Shown here one piece after another: positions 61,854 through 64,000 of a stretch of 64,000 nucleotides of DNA. Under the pieces are notes generated by a model that did no database searches, was not told where the DNA came from, and saw only the letters and a list, made by a program, of their open reading frames with translations. The stretch comes from an uncultured Lachnospiraceae bacterium (GTDB taxonomy: Bacteria; Bacillota; Clostridia; Lachnospirales; Lachnospiraceae), in contig CALWLT010000009.1 of NCBI GenBank assembly GCA_944381615.1, positions 38,477 through 102,476 of the forward strand, given 5' to 3'. The stretch's first letter is position 1. Each line of letters opens with the position of its first letter. The translations under genes and the position numbers were made by a program.

Positions 61854-63479
61854 TCAGTCTAAATTCCGCGGATTCTGCCGCGTCAGGGCGAGTCCCGCCG
61901 CCAGAAGCGCCCACATCAGCGGCGTCGCGATCGGCAGATTGATGTTGACCAGCGCCTGAGCTCCATAACAGAGTACCGCCAGCGCCGGCGCCAGGATCCA
62001 CGGCGTTTCCTTTATCGCGCGGATCATCCGCACGCAGCTTCCTGCCAGAAACGCCACATAGGCGGCCAGTGCAAAGGGCCCCATCGTAACCAGGTACTGG
62101 AGGTATTCATTGTGCGCGCTCTCAAAAAACACGCCGTACTTCTCAATCGACTCCTGCCGGAAATCCCAGGTCAGTATGCCAAACGTATCCGGCCCGAACC
62201 CGAACAGGCGGTGCACCAGGGGCAGCTTCTCATACGACTCCCAGCCAATCCGCCAGCAGTAACCGCGGCCCGTCCCCCAGCTGTCATTAAAAATCAGGTA
62301 GCGGGACAGCGCGGCGTATCGCTCCGGATTCTCTCCGAAATTCGCATCGTACAGCACGTAAAGAACCGCCAGCGCGGCCGCCGCCAGGAAAACGCCCCAG
62401 GCCGCCCGCAGCCAGATGCCTGTCTCCTGCCCCACGCCCTTCCGATCTGCCGCGAAATTCAAGATATATAATACCGCAACCAGGAGCCAGAGCGCAATAA
62501 CAATAACTTCCAGCTTTTCATAGCGCACCAGGAAATCAAACAGCCCCTGCAGGCCAATTACCTGATCCGCCATTTTCTGGTTAATCCCGTCGATTACCCG
62601 CATAACTGTCATAAACGACGCGACCAGCAGCACATAATCCGCCACGCCGCGCCTTTTGCCGAACAGAATCAGCGGCAGCACCGCAAACAGAGCGCCCAGC
62701 GCCAGATACGCATTATCGCTCTGCCCCGTGACAATCGCAAAAAACGCGATCAGAATTACCGCATAATCCCAGATCTTCCGGAGCGGATTCTTCTCCGTCA
62801 CAAACAGGCCGCAGGCCACGCCCAGGGAAAGCGCCACAAACGCCGTATACGTATTGATATTCCCCATGGTAGACGTAAACGAATCCAGCTGCGTGCTGTT
62901 CACATTCGCCTTCCAGTGCAGAATATCCATCCGGAAATAATCCGTAATCCCGAACAGGCAGACCAGAACCGAAGAGACAAGAAACGCGTCCAGGTACCAT
63001 TTGCGGATCCGCCCCAGCTTTCCAATCAGAAACACCGTCGCCACATAAAGCGTAATCAGAAACAGGCCGCTGAAACGTCCCTCATTTCCCCAGAACGATT
63101 CATACACATAATCCGAGAGAACTGTCGAGAGCGCCGCAAAAAGCCAGAACACCGCCAACGCCTGAAACGCAAACGGCTGCTTTCTCAGCGCCGCCGGACG
63201 AAAGGATGAAAAAAAGCGTTTTCTGTAAACGCCGCCGCACTCCTTCCAGTCCACAAAGCAAAATACCAGTCCGACCGCCAGGCAGGCCGCCAGCAGCGCA
63301 ATCGCCGCCAGCCAGTAAAAGCGGTACTTCGCTTCCAGAATATCAAAATATCGATCCTGATAAAACAGCGGGAACGCAAACAGAATCACGCACAGAAACA
63401 CCGCTGTAATTCCCGAAAATACCTTCCCCGCCACTTCAGGAAGCGGCGCCCGGGCTCCCTCATCCGTCCGTTTCGCCAT
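61854..63479 (-). CDS. O-antigen ligase/polymerase (Wzy-like) membrane protein
   Basis: A 541-residue protein with about twelve hydrophobic segments. A large extracytoplasmic loop near residues 390-440 contains YLIFNDSWGTGRGYCWRIGWE and ESAHNEYLQYLVT, the pattern of the WaaL/Wzy (O-antigen ligase) family. It would polymerise or ligate lipid-linked repeats outside the membrane. The start at MAKRTDEGA is preferred because AGGAG lies nine bases upstream; the ATG at 63500 has no ribosome site. It heads the wzy-pglF-wzz block. Confidence 0.88.
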   Translation of the reverse strand: MAKRTDEGARAPLPEVAGKVFSGITAVFLCVILFAFPLFYQDRYFDILEAKYRFYWLAAIALLAACLAVGLVFCFVDWKECGGVYRKRFFSSFRPAALRKQPFAFQALAVFWLFAALSTVLSDYVYESFWGNEGRFSGLFLITLYVATVFLIGKLGRIRKWYLDAFLVSSVLVCLFGITDYFRMDILHWKANVNSTQLDSFTSTMGNINTYTAFVALSLGVACGLFVTEKNPLRKIWDYAVILIAFFAIVTGQSDNAYLALGALFAVLPLILFGKRRGVADYVLLVASFMTVMRVIDGINQKMADQVIGLQGLFDFLVRYEKLEVIVIALWLLVAVLYILNFAADRKGVGQETGIWLRAAWGVFLAAAALAVLYVLYDANFGENPERYAALSRYLIFNDSWGTGRGYCWRIGWESYEKLPLVHRLFGFGPDTFGILTWDFRQESIEKYGVFFESAHNEYLQYLVTMGPFALAAYVAFLAGSCVRMIRAIKETPWILAPALAVLCYGAQALVNINLPIATPLMWALLAAGLALTRQNPRNLD

Positions 63480-63531
63480 ATCATCATTCTCCTCATTCAT
63501 CGTAAAAGGCCCGTAAATACAGGCTTTTTAC

Positions 63532-63560
63532 AGTATATCATCTGTCCGGCGCTAAATCAA
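63532..63560 (-). promoter_or_regulatory. promoter of the wzy-pglF-wzz block
   Basis: TTGATT (63555-63560), 17-base spacer, TATACT (63532-63537) on the reverse strand. A hairpin (GTAAAAAGCC with GGCCTTTTAC, 63501-63530) falls at the very 5' end of the predicted mRNA. Confidence 0.8.
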
Positions 63561-63569
63561 CCTTCAGAT

Positions 63570-63610
63570 TCTTCATAAAGCCTTCCCAAAAATTTAATTT
63601 TTTATGAAGA
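63570..63610. promoter_or_regulatory. dyad between divergent promoters
   Basis: TCTTCATAAA (63570-63579) and TTTATGAAGA (63601-63610) form perfect 10-base arms. The site lies just upstream of the wzy-block promoter and 36 bases before a forward promoter, so it could be a shared operator. Confidence 0.5.
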
Positions 63611-63645
63611 TTTCTCCGCCAATCTGCGCCTTTTCTGCAGCCCCA

Positions 63646-63674
63646 TTGACAAAAACTCTCCTTCCCGCTATCAT
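63646..63674 (+). promoter_or_regulatory. forward promoter of a candidate structured RNA
   Basis: TTGACA, 17-base spacer, TATCAT. This is the best -35 in the window. No reading frame follows within 280 bases, so it may drive an RNA or a long leader. Confidence 0.7.
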
Positions 63675-63680
63675 CAGAAA

Positions 63681-63808
63681 AACGAGAAAAAGCGGCCCGC
63701 AGAAAATTCTCTCGCGTCTCTCCCCAGTATTTCCGGCAAAAAAAACTGTGCCGGAATGTGCCTGTCTTTTTGTGCGGTATGATCCGGATCCGGCCGCTCT
63801 TTTTCTCC
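63681..63808 (+). ncRNA. candidate structured RNA
   Basis: About 125 bases downstream of the TTGACA promoter can close into one domain. GAGAAAAAGCGGCC (63684-63697) pairs with GGCCGCTCTTTTTCTC (63792-63807, two-base bulge), and an inner perfect hairpin TTCCGGCA/TGCCGGAA spans 63731-63756. No known riboswitch class was recognised. It could be a leader element of the wall-binding gene at 63969 or an independent RNA. Confidence 0.4.
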
Positions 63809-63865
63809 CCATATCCGCCTGAAACCCTTGATCTTAAAAGCTTTTCCTTACCTCTTCCCCCTAAC

Positions 63866-63896
63866 TTTCGATACTTTTCCTTATCCGAAGTATAAT
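63866..63896 (+). promoter_or_regulatory. promoter of the right-edge wall-binding gene
   Basis: TATAAT at 63891-63896 with a poor -35 (TTTCGA, 19-base spacer). ATACTT and AAGTAT form a small inverted repeat over the promoter. Confidence 0.55.
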
Positions 63897-63968
63897 GACC
63901 TCGTAATGCAGTTTGGGAATTTCGAGAAAAACAGTATTTCAAAAAGAAAAAAGGAGAGTGCATTAATT

Positions 63969-64000
63969 ATGAGAAAGCAGACAAAATTAGTTGCAGTTCT
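63969..64000 (+). CDS. start of a second secreted wall-binding protein
   Basis: Only the first ten codons (MRKQTKLVAV) are inside the window. They match the N-terminus of the wall-binding repeat protein at 56101 (MRKHTKFMAV), and the same AAAAAAGGAGAG ribosome site precedes the ATG. A paralogue is therefore inferred; the rest lies beyond the edge. Confidence 0.65.
   Translation, partial: MRKQTKLVAV

Overview
The window is about 60% GC, and almost every open frame on the antisense side of a gene is a GC-driven shadow. The content suggests a high-GC Firmicute of the class Clostridia, most likely the family Lachnospiraceae. The markers for this are a SCIFF ranthipeptide locus (scfA-scfB) beside secDF, tgt and yajC, a class III fructose-1,6-bisphosphatase, a type II pantothenate kinase, a Csp-like subtilase, choline-binding-type wall repeats and LCP wall ligases. 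No insertion sequence, prophage, CRISPR array or rRNA was seen.

Layout. 1-8.1 kb: ftsE-ftsX-PcsB-like hydrolase (division wall cleavage), a CdaR/PucR-type regulator, a solitary MalK-like ATPase that has lost most catalytic motifs, an acyl-ACP thioesterase-cvfB-ridA operon and an AIM24-family protein. 8.2-13.8 kb: tRNA-Gln(CTG) with its own promoter and terminator, a DUF1700 membrane protein, fbp, an MBL-fold hydrolase, a PaaI-like thioesterase and a membrane-anchored M23 peptidase. 13.8-22.1 kb: one reverse-strand amino-acid block in the order leuB, ilvD, ilvB, serC, serA, DUF1015; no serB or ilvN is present. 22.3-26.5 kb: a LysR regulator divergent from an aminotransferase, FAH-family hydrolase and divergent SDR, which looks like an accessory catabolic operon. 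26.5-32 kb: scfA-scfB-secDF-tgt-yajC on the reverse strand. 32-40.4 kb: small membrane protein, coaW, lspA (overlapping coaW tail to tail), Csp-like protease, clpX, htrA and an RlmI-like methyltransferase.

40.4-64 kb is a surface polysaccharide region. It holds two LCP ligases flanking a WcaJ-type initiating phosphosugar transferase, three GT2 glycosyltransferase genes, and an unusual sugar set (NAD epimerase, acetolactate-synthase-like TPP enzyme, HAD phosphatase, HMGL-like aldolase fused to an unidentified C-terminal domain). It also holds a wall-binding repeat protein, two small unrecognised proteins, and a Wzz-like, PglF-like, Wzy-like block. A second wall-binding protein begins at the right edge.

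The most unusual non-coding signal is a recurring pattern of short GC-rich tandem repeats that start in the last codons or at the stop codon of a gene and run downstream (after fbp, the MBL hydrolase, the Csp-like protease, the TPP enzyme and probably the AIM24 gene). Other non-coding candidates are a 22-bp-periodic direct repeat array between the TPP and HAD genes, and a structured RNA with a consensus promoter near 63.65-63.81 kb. All assignments come from reading the sequence; no database search was run.
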